Part shown: piece by piece, positions 12,521 to 23,301 of the stretch
How positions within the stretch are numbered: position 1 is the stretch's first letter
Layout: every line of letters begins with the position of its first letter
Source: Casuarina equisetifolia
Lineage: Eukaryota > Streptophyta > Magnoliopsida > Fagales > Casuarinaceae
Assembly (NCBI GenBank): GCA_028551475.1
Contig: CM052356.1
Coordinates: forward strand, 26,191,884-26,255,883
Direction: 5' to 3'
Length of the DNA: 64,000 nt
Notes under the pieces: model-generated
Database searches by the model: none
What the model saw: the letters and a program-made list of their open reading frames with translations, nothing else
Told to the model about the DNA's origin: nothing
Program-made: the position numbers and the translations under genes

Positions 12521-13624
12521 TGTCATCCAAAAGCCAAATCTTATCCATCCTCATTAAGTTCACCTAAATGGTCCACACCTAATTCCACATTGTCATTAAG
12601 CATATTTGAACATACAATGCTCGCGACTTCTTTAATTGCAAATGGTGATCTTTTCTTTCCTCCCATGGGATCTTTTCATAAAATTTCTTGCACTTATATT
12701 CCTTAACAAAATGGGGTTGTCGAATACAAGCACTACCATATCTTGGAGGTTGTTTATGCCTTTAAGTATTGAGCCTCCATTCCTAAGTGCTTCTAAGTTA
12801 ATTGTGGGGTCATTTTTTCCTACTGGATCAATTGGATGCCCACTCATGTTCTTGGTGTTTGGTCTCCCTTTGAGCTCCTATTTGGTAAGCTTTCGATCAC
12901 TTGACACTTATGAATATTGGTTGTCTATACCATGTCACCATTGTTGGTCCTCATGATAAATTAGGTCCTTGGCGCCTCTGGTGTGTTTTCATGGGTTATG
13001 CCCCTTTACAGAAGGGTTACTGCATCTTGGATCCCTCCATTGGTAGGTTCTTTATTAGTTTGAAATGTTATCTTTCATAAGGGTGAGTTCCCTTTCACGA
13101 CTCAATTGTTTCCAATGTAACCACAAGATCTTTTTGTTTCCTTTCACTAGTTCCTTACTAATGATGATAAGCCTATGACATTACTTCATTTAGTGATCAT
13201 GGAGCCTCATGTTGATCCTCCTATGGCCTCTAATTTATTTGATTGACTTGCTACACCTCCCCCTACTATGATAGGCCCTTATTTCGCACTTGTAGGTTTG
13301 CTCATTGCCTCTTCTTTAGGTCCTCTGGACGCCTATTTGGAGCTTCCTCAACCATTGTCCCTTTCGGCTTCTTCCTTGGTTCTTCTTATTGCAACCTCGA
13401 TTAATGATTCCTTGGCCATCATCCTCTATAAGGCTTTACTTATGCCTCATCGTCATTTTACCTATATGACTAGACCTCCTGCTTGGACTAAGGACTATAT
13501 TTGTTCAAGCTTGGACTTAGGTACTCATTACCCTATCTCTTCATATATCAATTTTGCATGATGCTCTCCATTGCATCTCTATTGTACTAGTTGCATTTGT
13601 GAGGAATAAGAACCTTTTTCTTAT

Positions 13625-14490
13625 TTCAAAGTTGCCAATGACCTTCATTAGTAACAAGCTATGCAGGCTGAACTTCGGGCCCTTATAGGAAATCATACTC
13701 ATGAGTTAGTCCTTCACCTATTTCATTGTTGGCCCATTGGTTACAAATGAGACTACAAGATCAAAAATCATGTTGATGGTGTTATTGAACGCTATAAAGC
13801 CCAATTAGTGGCAAAAGGTTATAATAAAAAAGAAGCTTGTGGCTATCTTGAGATATTCTCCCTAGTGGCCAAGTATGTTATTGTTCAGTTCTTCATAGCC
13901 CTTGTCATCTCTTGTGATTTGACTTGTACATCAAATTGATGTTCTTAATGGCTTTTTCCATAGTGACTTAGAGAAGGAAATTTATATGAATCTTCCACAA
14001 GAATTATGTAGTCATAAGGAGTCTTGAGTATGTCATCTTTATAAATCCCTATATGATCTTAAACAAGCCACTTGCTAGTGGTATGTGAAGTTCACAAATG
14101 TGCTTATGGTTGCTCATTTCTAGCAATCACGTCATGATTATGCCTTATTCACTTGGACACGAAGTACATTATTCATTTATTTATTAGTATATGTGGGTGA
14201 TATTTTGATTATTAGAACTAATGAATTAGCCATTACAAATTTTAAGAAGTATTTGCATTCCTTCGTTCATATTAAAGACTTGGATTCGCCTAAGTATTTC
14301 CTTAGTATTAAAATTGCATGCTTCAAGAAAGGCATCTACATTAGCCAACACAAGTTCATCTTGAAAATCATTTTAGAAGTAGGTCTCTTAGGATGCAAAC
14401 CCGTAATTATTCTTATTGAGTAGAACTCAAAGTTGACCATTATAGTGTTTGATGAGGGGATATCACTTATCAAGGAAGACTTTTTGCTTG
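13625..14490 (+). pseudogene. Copia reverse transcriptase, N-terminal part (broken)
   Basis: Conserved Copia RT pieces are readable: ERYKAQLVAKGYNKKEA near 13790, FSLVAKYV near 13855, and YVGDILI near 14190, where YVDD would be expected (the first catalytic Asp is replaced by Gly). The frame continues openly to 14423 with DSPKYFLSIKI. Multiple stops precede it. Similarity stops near 14490 and resumes near 17440. Confidence 0.8.
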
Positions 14491-15213
14491 AAGATTGATA
14501 ACTTTATTTTTATTGAGTTATTTTACCTATTTTAGGTAATATATAATGCAATGTTTGTGAGAAAATATTTGAATCTCCTTTATTTACTTAAATTTTCATT
14601 GTTTAGAAAGAATAAGAGACAAGGAGAAGAATGATGAGTGTAGAAAACTTAATGCTTATTGTATCAACATCAAGAGAGTTAAGATGAGTTTGGGCCTTAG
14701 GTAATTGTTATTAGATTTTCTATTGTTGTTGAATTTTTTAAATAATTAGAAAATCTACTCATGTTAGAAGTTCAAAGCCTAATCAATGTAAGAATTCAAA
14801 ACTCAATTGTTTAAGGTATCCAAAATCCACTTATATTAGGATAAGAATTAAGTCTAAATCCTAAACCTTATTTAAGAGAAAAGAAGAGGCAAAGAAAGGG
14901 AGGAGAAAATTCAGCACAACTCAAGAGAAAGGCTAGGAATTTGAGGTTTTTTTTTTTTAAGAGAAACAAAAAGGATGACAGACTTCTTGTTCTTTGATTT
15001 AAGATGCCTTATTTAACTTCTATTGTTATTCTTACTCATTATTTCATTATATTTTAATTTCTTTTTGTTAGAGCGATGATGTAGCCTAACTATGATAATG
15101 TGAGTTATATAAGTTTCTATGCTTTGCAAGATATTTCATTTATATGAGTTATATATTATTATACTTAATGTTTTTAAGTGATTGGCCACCACTTGAATGA
15201 TTTGATGTGTATG

Positions 15214-16843
15214 TGTTGGATCCTATAGCAACCTAAGAGGGGGGGGTGAATTAGGTTTCTCTTTAAAAATTCACTTCTAATTTTTGTTTAATCACTTTTT
15301 GCAATCAAATAAAGCATTCAAAGATAATTAAACACAAAAAGGACAAGACACAAGTTTACACGGTGGTTCGGCCCTTTTTCACCTACTTCCACCCTCTTCT
15401 CCTTCAACACAATCGGTTGAAGTCCATTTTACTACAAAGCTAGGAGAAACCTTCTCCTACACTTTCCAACTCCTCCTCAAGGAGTCAAACAATCCTTACA
15501 CCAAGGATCACAATTACAATGTGTGTCTTAACACACATCAACAAGTCAAAGTTTATCAAGCTTATTACAAATTTTGAGCTAAGCTTCTGTAAGATATGCA
15601 ATACAAGTTCAGAAGCTTCAAACAACTGCTAGAGGCTTAATACAGAGTAAATGGACAAAAGCCCCAAATTCGTTCAAACCCTAGTAGAGTCTACTTGCAG
15701 AAAATCAACTTCAATAATAGAGTATATGAAGCACAAATTGATTCTCTAGTAAGCAAGTAATGAGTTTAGAAATTAGTCACCCAATGAAGATCAAAATCGT
15801 AGGTTTGGATGAGCTAGGATGAGTAGTATGAGATGCTTCACAACTTGCTTTCTTTGCTTATAATTTTCGGACTGTTTGCAATGGTGAAGACAAACTTGCT
15901 TAAATACCTTCAAAGCAACTAACCTCTCACTTCAAAGAGCCGTTCTGACACTTCTAAGCACCATCAAATCTTCTTCCCGTTAGAGCTCCTTATTTCCCTC
16001 TTCTCTGTCCATTTTCGAGCTTAAGAGAGACAGAATATCGTGGAAGAGGTTCTGCCTTCGTTTATTTCAAAACCCCATCCAAAACGGTACAATTTTGGTC
16101 TCAATTTAAAACTCTGTAATTCGGGTTCTGTGGAGCAAGTTTCGGGTCTCACTCAATTCTTCTTCAATTCTCTCCAATCTTGAATCAATTCTTCGTGGGT
16201 CCTTCATAGATTGATAGAGCATCCTTTTCTTTACAAAAGCCCTTTGAAATCATCTTCAGAAACCCTCTAATCTGTTTCCAATTTCACTTTTGAGCAGTTA
16301 GGGCAAGAACTCGATGAGCTTCACCATTTCTTCAAATTGATCCTCTCTGAGTAGTGGGTCTTTGATTTTTCTTCATAGAAATCTTCTCTTCTTCATTAGC
16401 TTTCCAACGAGCTATCATGCGCCTTGATCGGAGGTGAAACGGGCGGCCAAATCTACCGGCAAAGTCACAGTGTCATCGCGGGTCGAATTCTGGGTTGCGG
16501 GTCGCGCATTTTGGACTGGGTCGCGCACTGGGTCGCGTTCTGGGCCTGAGTCACATTCTCTGGACTGGGTCAAACCTCTCTGGACTGGGTCAGACTTTTC
16601 TGGATTGGGTCAGACTTTGGACTTGGCTCATTCTAACCCAATTTCCTGCATACAATTTCAGCATTAATTTTCTTATAAAACCTATAAATAATCAAATATT
16701 AATTATAATATTTTCATATTATAATTCTATTTAATTATCAATATATTCCAACAAAATGTTATAATATTATCATATTATAATATCCATTTTTCTTATCATC
16801 AAAATGTTTATATATTCTAATATCATTAAAATATATTCCAACA
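15214..16843. mobile_element. Solo LTR (1.63 kb) with GTATG target duplication
   Basis: Begins TGTTGGATCC and ends TATTCCAACA, so the ends are TG...CA with 7-bp inverted termini TGTTGGA/TCCAACA. The 5 bases before (15209-15213) and after (16844-16848) are both GTATG, a perfect 5-bp target-site duplication. No coding sequence, primer-binding site or second LTR is inside. The 5' end has the run GAGGGGGGGTGAATTAGG followed by GTGGTTCGGCCC, a pattern I recognise from long plant LTRs. It lies inside foreign DNA that splits the Copia RT, so it is among the youngest insertions of this block. Confidence 0.85.
16561..16620 (+). repeat. 20-bp tandem repeat, three units, in solo LTR
   Basis: TGGACTGGGT begins at 16561 and 16581, and TGGATTGGGT at 16601, a strict 20-bp period (unit about TGGACTGGGTCARACYTYTC). 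A related copy lies at 16512. It sits in the only GC-rich stretch of the solo LTR. Confidence 0.75.
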
Positions 16844-17429
16844 GTATGTTTGAGGCTAAGAGGTGATAATATGCAATTGCTTCATATAATATATAACTAT
16901 AAATTAAATATAGATAGATATATATCATATGGTTTGTGTGGTTTTTAATAATAAGATGATTGAAAGATTTATTGTAAATTAGAAATGTTCATAAACTCTA
17001 ATGCACTTTATTTATTTCAATTTACATAAACATATAATGAATTAATAAATAGAATGGATTTACTATACCTAGATATAGGATACTAAATACATTAGAAAAA
17101 TTTGCTATCATATAGATATTATCATTATTGCATGCATAAACCATAGAAATTCATATATAGTAGTTATGGTGAAATCAAATGCCTTAACATATTTTTCATA
17201 TTGATCTTTCTATCATTTATTATAGAACTTTTGTTTTGAAAATTTTTAATTTTAATTTATCATTAACTTTTTTTTATTTGCTAGATAAATTTTAAGATTA
17301 GTTCATTGTTAGTACTTAATTAGTTTAGTAATCATCAATCACTATGGGATGATAATTTTCTTATCATTATATTACTTATTTGACATGTTTACTTGTATTT
17401 AAAATTTCACAAACAAAGATGCATTTAGC

Positions 17430-18050
17430 TGTAAGCAACTCTTGGATAAGCTCATTTACCTCACCCATGATGAGATCTGATACATGCTATGTTGTGCAAA
17501 TTCTTAGCCAATTTACTTAGAATCCAAAGTAGTTACATATGGATGCATCATTGAAGGTTGTTAAGTACTTAAAGGTATGCTCAGGTTTAGGTATATTATT
17601 GGCTAGAGATTGCAGCTTAGAGATGACAACCTATTGTGATGTAAAGAATGCTACACGTCTGATAATGAAGCAATGCATTTTTGGTTTTTGTATAAAATTG
17701 AGAAATTCCATTCTATCATGGAAAATGAAAAAATAGTCAACGGTTTCATTATCATCCCCATAAGCAAAATATCAAGCAATGGCCAAAACTATCTACCAAT
17801 AGTTTGGCTATGTGGGTTACTTTGAGATCTCAGCCTATGGATTAACAGATCGACCATTCTGCTTTTTGATAATGATGCAACTTTGAAACTTGCTAAGAAT
17901 TCAATGGTACATGAGAGGATGAAACATATAGAAGTCAACTGCCACTTCACAAGAGACGAGATTGAGGAAGGGATAATCAAAACAAAGGGAATAAGAACCA
18001 TAAAGCAACTGGCAAACATCTTCACTAAACCTTTATGTTAATGACAACAT
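17430..18050 (+). pseudogene. Copia RT C-terminal part and RNase H (broken)
   Basis: Pieces readable on the + strand: DKLIYLTH near 17450; MDASLKVVKYLKVCSGLG at 17539 onward; then the RNase H tail with NDATLKLAKNS, FTRDEIEEG and LANIFTKPL spread over two frames (17860-18040). At least one stop and two frameshifts interrupt it. It resumes the RT that breaks off near 14490. Confidence 0.75.
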
Positions 18051-18100
18051 GTGTATCTATTGAACAAACTTGGCATTTTAGACATATACAAGTGGCTAAC

Positions 18101-18111
18101 TTGAGGGAGAG
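18101..18111 (+). other. Polypurine tract before 3' LTR
   Basis: TTGAGGGAGAG lies directly before TGTTGGAG of the 3' LTR. Position and purine content fit the plus-strand primer of an LTR retrotransposon. Confidence 0.6.
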
Positions 18112-18297
18112 TGTTGGAGATCACACATAATTATGTCATTATGATTATTGCCTTATACTTATGTCCACATATAGCAAGAATCTCTACATATTGGGAAATA
18201 GGTTTATGGAAATATATTGTATTATTTATTTTCCTTTTACAAGTGTATAGTCCTGTATTATAAATAGACTTAATGCATTTAGGTCTAATCACAAAAA
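18112..18297 (+). repeat. 3' LTR of Copia element (truncated)
   Basis: Direct repeat of 9722-9908, starting TGTTGGAGATC. Similarity ends at the A-rich stretch near 18297, where sequence of another Copia fragment begins shortly afterwards. Confidence 0.78.
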
Positions 18298-18545
18298 TAC
18301 AAAGGTATAGATTAATTTGATACGTTTGCAACAATTGTTAGGCTAAAAACCATTAGGTTAATAGTAGTTGTGACAACTCAATTTAAATGAAAACTGCATC
18401 AATTTGATGTAATTTACCTTCCTAAATGGGGAAGTAGAAGAGATCTTTGTAGAACAACTAAAGATATGTAGTTTTTGGGCAAGAACATAAAGTTCTTAAA
18501 CTGCACAAGGTCTTGCATGGTCTTACTTGTAAAATAATTGTAAAA

Positions 18546-18731
18546 ACTTCACTGGAAATCTAAATGATCCTACATTATTTGTTAAAGGAAGTAATTCAGA
18601 TGTAGTAACTTCACTAGAAGTCTAAATGATCCCACACTTTTTGTTAAAGGAAGTAATTCAGATGTAGTAACTTCACTAGAAGTCTAAATGATCCCACATT
18701 TTTTGTTAAAGGAAGTAATTCAGATGTAGTG
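18546..18731 (+). repeat. 62-bp tandem triplication inside RT remnant
   Basis: Three near-identical units start at 18546, 18608 and 18670 (each with ACTTCACT...AATTCAGATGTAG). The period of 62 is not a multiple of 3, so each extra copy shifts the frame. The last copy joins directly to the YVDD block. Confidence 0.9.
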
Positions 18732-19180
18732 ATAGTCTACTTGTACGTAGATGATATGAAATATTCAAGAGGTAACGAGAAGTAGTTAATGGCCTTTAAG
18801 GAAGATATGCTCAAGACTTCTAAAATGAATGATTTAGGATCAATATATTACTTTCTTGGAATATTAGTACTTCAAAGTGAGGATGGGATATTTTTGTCCC
18901 GAAACAAATTTGCTAAGTCGCTTTTGAGTAGGCATAATATGAGCAATTGCAAGGTTGTTGGGACTCCATAGCATATAAAGAGGAGGTGGCTACTGATCAT
19001 GGTTGTGGAGAAGATGGTGAGTAAGTTCTACAGAAGTTTGATAGGCAATTTATTGTGTCTCATTGCCACCAGCCTAGATCTGTTGCTTGCTGTGAATCTC
19101 CACTCCTCTCCAGATTCGTGCAAAAGCCTGCTAGAAATCACTACATCAAGGCAGAAAGAATTCTTAGTTACGCGCAAGGA

Positions 19181-19288
19181 ACCTTAAGTCTTGGTTTATT
19201 ATGTGAGACGTAGTCATGTTAAGCTACCAGTAGCACCTTAAGTCTTGGTTTATTATGTGAGACGTAGTCATGTTAAGCTACCAGTAGC
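19181..19288 (+). repeat. 54-bp tandem duplication
   Basis: Two copies of a unit beginning ACCTTAAGTCTTGG and ending TACCAGTAGC, starting at 19181 and 19235. They appear identical. The length is a multiple of 3, so frame is kept. Confidence 0.92.
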
Positions 19289-20990
19289 CCAGGCATGCGA
19301 CGCAAAGGAAAAAGGGGGCTTGATGCTTCTCATGTTGAAGAAAAATCTGATAATCTCCAACTCTAGTAAGTAGGATCCTCAAGTTCCATGCTAGTGTAGG
19401 CTTTCTTATTCGCCATAAGTATGTATGTATTTGGATTGTTTTACTATCTGGGTTGAAAGGTTTCGATTGAACATTTGTAAGCTTGTTGTAGCTTGTTGTT
19501 TATGTGAGTGGCTTGTTGTGATTATTATCCCTACTGTCAATCTAGGGCTCACAGTAATTTGAGAATTTCTCGAATTATCTCTTATCCTCCCAATTAGACC
19601 CACGGTTGTCTTTCATCATAAACCAGTTAAAAAATTGATCTCAACCCACAAGCACCAAATCACCAAATGGCAAAGCTTTTATTTGAAACTATGCTTAGCA
19701 ACTCTAGTATAAAAAGGCAAAAAAGCCAATTACAGAAGAAAGAAAATACTGCAGGAAACAAACAAGGACTGCTCTCATAAGACTAAAGAAAAAAACAATC
19801 TATAAAATGCAACTCAACTCTGTCACACGAAGATTTTGCCGTCTTTAGATATCTACATGAGAAATAGAGTTACTTAAGTACATTCGGAATGAGCAAACAC
19901 GAAAATAGAGTTACTTAAAATTTGAGTGAACTATTGAAAAGTTCTTTAACATTTGAGGGTTAGAAAACCCTCCTTCGTCATTGAGAGAGAATAGAGAAGC
20001 TGCTGTGCTTGGTGGACCTTTACAAGATCTTTCAACACAACCTTGTCGCTGGAAGAATTAAAGCAAACCTGGAGTAACAAATCAAAAGAAAAGAAAATGA
20101 ATTTCTTATATTTTTAGGCAAACTATACTGCAACACGTACCCCAGATCATCAAAAATTAGTTGCTACTTTTTAAGGTAAAAGAATTGTAGTATGTGCAAC
20201 CATCAACACATTCATTATGGTATATATTAAGAAAGCAAAGATCACTACGGGATGGATCACCATGACTTCTGTCTAAATTGCTTTAAATCTAGAACAGAAT
20301 ATAGGGAGGATATGAAAGAGGACCTGACGATTAGTGAACAATCAGCTCCTATACATACATGATAATTTCCGAGTCGATGAGTGGCAAAATATCCCTTTCA
20401 TAAAATGCCCAGGTATCAAGAATGGTGTGGGAAATAAGGGCTGAGAGTATCTATCAATGCAAGACTAACTGACATTTTCACCTTCCAGCATACTTCCATG
20501 TCAAAGAAATTGTGCATTAGTCGACAAAGATTGCACTATAGTTTAGAAGCAGCCACACCAAAGTAAACATAAGTCAAAATCTGACATTTATTACAACCGC
20601 ATTAACCTATTGTGGTTCAACATATATTTCAAACAACCAAGAAGGAGAACATTTACACTAATTTGTGTAAAATGATGACAAATTGTTGAAAAGTAACCCT
20701 TCTCGATGAACGGTTAGCACAAAGATCAGTGTATTTGCATCAAATCTCCGTACATACAAAAAACCAGTCCTTTCGAGCTGCACCAATACAAGTCGTTCTT
20801 GCTTCAGGAGGTGCGTGTAGGTCTTGTTTTTTTTTTTTTTTTTTCCCTCCCTTTCTTCAAGATGTTATGAATTTTCATGTGACATAGAAGGCATTCTTGA
20901 CAACAAATCCTTGTAGTGAATTGCTGTATTCTAGCCAGTGATGGAAAAAACTACTCCAACTGATGATGACAGAAAAGTGTACACGAACCT
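19289..20990. other. Intergenic, with possible minus-strand transcript end
   Basis: No firm gene. On the - strand a polypyrimidine-AG acceptor near 20050 is followed by a 34-codon frame to a TAA near 19945, and an AATAAA lies near 19685. This could be the last exon and 3' UTR of a - strand transcript, possibly a spliced 3' UTR of the LOB-domain gene upstream. A 22-bp T run is at about 20828-20845. Conserved domain content was not recognised. Confidence 0.25.
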
Positions 20991-21656
20991 TCATTGAACT
21001 GATTCCTTGGCCTCAAATGCACCAGTCTCCTTTTCATCAAATACAAGAAGGGGCTTTATATCCTCCGAGACATCTGCAAATGCCGGTTTGCTGTGCCCAG
21101 ACAAAGAAGACGACGTCGAAACTTCTTTGCTAATAGAATGTATGTTGTAATCATGCGATGAATGACAAGTGTCTGCAGCGATACTGCACTGTTGTTGTTC
21201 CTCCGTTGCAAATTGAGAAGCGTTGTATATGCTCATAGGATCCAGGTTGGCGTTGGTTTGGACATGAGGCATTGCAACAGGAGCGGCGAGTTGAGCCCTA
21301 CAAATGGCGAGCTGATGCAGGACGAGTTCACGCTCGGCCTTGTAATGAGCAATCTGGCGGTGAAGGTCGGAAAGAATACGGTAGGAACCACCGACGGGGT
21401 CATTGGCTCGCGCATTGGCTTCAAAGATGATGGAGCTCATGGCAATGGGCTTTTGTTCATGGGGAAGAGTCTTGATGATCTTCAAAATATTACTAACGCC
21501 GAAGAGTTTGTGGGCATTGAGAAAGTCCTTTTGGTGATGGGGCGGGAAATATGGGGCGAGAGGACAATCCGGGGCGCATCTTCTTCGTTGGTATTTACAA
21601 GCCGCGCAAGCTTGGGATCCGGTGGGGCTGTTGTGGTTGCCAGCCCGGCTGTTCAT
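20991..21656 (-). CDS. LOB-domain (LBD/ASL) transcription factor
   Basis: Intronless, 221 residues. The LOB domain occupies about 15-115. The zinc-binding C block is CAACKYQRRRCAPDC (Cys17, 20, 27, 31: CX2CX6CX3C); the GAS block contains FLNAHKLFGVSN (45-56) and ANDPVGGSYRIL. A Leu-spaced helix (SDLHRQIAHYK..LVLHQLAICRAQL) resembles the coiled-coil region used for dimerisation. The C-terminal half is Ser/Gln-rich and acidic, typical of the variable regulatory tail. Family knowledge: LBD proteins are plant-specific nuclear DNA-binding factors that set organ boundaries or control pollen and root development. The KYQRRRC and KLFGVSNILKIIK pattern looks closer to the LBD22/LBD27 branch than to LOB itself, which is my inference. 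The start is the ATG giving a short Ser/Asn-rich tail before the C block. A 228-codon + strand frame overlapping it is antisense noise. Confidence 0.9.
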   Translation of the reverse strand: MNSRAGNHNSPTGSQACAACKYQRRRCAPDCPLAPYFPPHHQKDFLNAHKLFGVSNILKIIKTLPHEQKPIAMSSIIFEANARANDPVGGSYRILSDLHRQIAHYKAERELVLHQLAICRAQLAAPVAMPHVQTNANLDPMSIYNASQFATEEQQQCSIAADTCHSSHDYNIHSISKEVSTSSSLSGHSKPAFADVSEDIKPLLVFDEKETGAFEAKESVQ

Positions 21657-21849
21657 CCTTTTCTAGGGTTTGATCTTCACTCATTAAGCGAATATCGGCC
21701 TGTTTTACGCGTAAGGTTTCTGGCTTCTGGGTTGATCAGCAAATGGGGCGAGAGAGGAGGAGAAAAGAGAGGAGAGATCGTCGGAACGGGGGGAAACGAA
21801 CGTAACTGCCATGGCTTTGTGTCGCGCCGGATATACGTTCCGGAGTGAA

Positions 21850-23301
21850 CTCAGGGGGACGTGATCGCTACGTGTTTCGACATGTCTATATGGGAAACAA
21901 AGGACTTAATATAAATTTATATTTTTTTAATAGATTTTACCAAATTTAGAACTCATCAGATTTACAGTTTTTTTTTTTCTTATTTTTTATTTATAAATGT
22001 AAAAAAGTAAAAAAAATAAAAAATAAAAAACCTAAAACCTCTAGGTCTAGAAGCCTCACTCACATTGATTAACCAAACGTCATCGTATTCTTACCTGGGC
22101 CTGCTCATCGTATGAGTAAGTTCAAAAAGGTTTGAATCTCTCACGTCCCTCCATTCTTATCTTTTGACCAGGTTGTTAAACCTGTTCGATCCTGTTTGCC
22201 AAAAACTGCCATCTACCGGTTTAGATTGGTTCAACTAGCCAGCCAACTCATAACCGTTTGATAACAGCTGTCTCAGAAAGCCGCAGAGCTGTAATCCAGT
22301 TGTTTGTGGTCCACCGAACATCATGTGGGCTCTTCCTGTACTTAACTTACACGACAAACGCTGTCGGCCCCTCTCCGCCCACCGCGTGGTGCAAAATCGC
22401 TCGGGGCCTGTCCTAAGCGCGTACGAAGTTTCGCGGAAGCTTCTAGTTTCGGATGGCATTTTCATAGGACCGAGCACTCAAGGAACTAAGATTTTGAAAA
22501 ACAAATGCAACTCGTTATCTTGGGATTCTGGTCGCTATCAAATCACTCTTTAATTTAATTTAATTTTATTGTTTTAATTGTCGCTCTCGTATACACACTT
22601 TACTTGCCAAATAAGTCGGATATAAGAAATATTTTCACATAAACTTTATTCAAAATTTCAAATATAGAACATCGAACAGCAGAAAGGATGGCCGTAAGTG
22701 TTAAGAAGTATAGAGGGAAATCCATCGCATTTTGCTTGTTCATTGTCATGAAAACTTAAAAAGTATATTGTTATGAAGCTGTGATGAGAAATACAGTACT
22801 TAAGATTAAGCAATTCCCTAAAAACAACAAAGATCGTTTGAAAATAGCATTGGCACCAATGAAAACCAACACACTTGGTCTAAACGAGAATGAATTCCAA
22901 AACACAAAACTGAAATATGGAGTCCCAAAGGCTTCCAAGGGCCTGTCTGTAACGATTGAAACATAACACCTGAATGAAACATAACACTACTTACATCCCA
23001 CTAATCCCAAGTGTGATGCTTAGAACAGACAAGAGGACAAGGACTTTTACCAGAGTCTGCAAATAATCAGGAGTACGATTGTTTGTCAAACTATTCCAAA
23101 AATGAAAGTCGGCCGAATGAATGTTGAAGCCTTCAAGAAACCAAACAGATGACTCTTATTTTTCCGTTTGAAACCAACTAAGGAGGCCATCCTCAAGATA
23201 TCAATCGAAAAGAAGTTACCAAACCAGCTTAACATCAATGGTCAATATAGGCTTAAATACTTCAGCATCAAGTTCTCAGAATGCTTCAAAGACTCCCCAT
23301 C
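21850..23301. other. Intergenic between LBD and SLD genes
   Basis: Upstream flank of the LBD gene (21657-22100, with A/T runs) and 3' flank of the desaturase gene (22600-23301). A GC-rich patch at 22200-22480 is open on both strands but shows no recognised domain. No mobile element ends were seen. Confidence 0.35.

Larger units (their letters stand above)
9722..18297 (+). mobile_element. Decayed Ty1/Copia LTR retrotransposon with nested insertion
   Basis: Two similar blocks starting TGTTGGAGATC bound the element at 9722 and 18112 in direct orientation. Both share the stretch around AAATAGGTTTATG, TATATTGTATTATT and CAAGTGTATAGTCCTGTATTATAAA. Directly inside the 5' LTR is a corrupted initiator-Met primer-binding site; directly before the 3' LTR is a purine tract TTGAGGGAGAG. 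Between them, in order, lie remnants of gag, integrase, reverse transcriptase and RNase H, the Copia order. All frames are broken by stops and shifts. About 2.9 kb (roughly 14490-17440) interrupts the RT. The 3' LTR appears truncated near 18297, where similarity to the 5' copy ends. The element is dead. Confidence 0.85.
18310..19290 (+). pseudogene. Second Copia RT fragment
   Basis: A different Copia RT remnant in the same orientation. Readable pieces: a LHQFDV / YLPKWG / LCRTTKDM region near 18390-18470, YLYVDDMKYS near 18740 with the catalytic YVDD intact, MNDLGSIYYFLGILV at 18824 onward, and FYRSLIGNLLCLIATSLDLL at 19023 onward. Stops and shifts break it. Tandem duplications at 18546-18731 and 19181-19288 lie within the coding remnant. 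No LTR for it was found, so it is a truncated insertion or leftover host of the neighbouring element. Confidence 0.75.

Noticed and set aside
14190-14423. Open frame with YVGDILI as a possible active reverse transcriptase
   Set aside because: Catalytic Asp replaced by Gly, and stops on both sides; a relic.
21162-21848. 228-codon + strand frame opposite the LBD gene
   Set aside because: It is the antisense of a conserved LOB domain with matching codon bias; no domain of its own.
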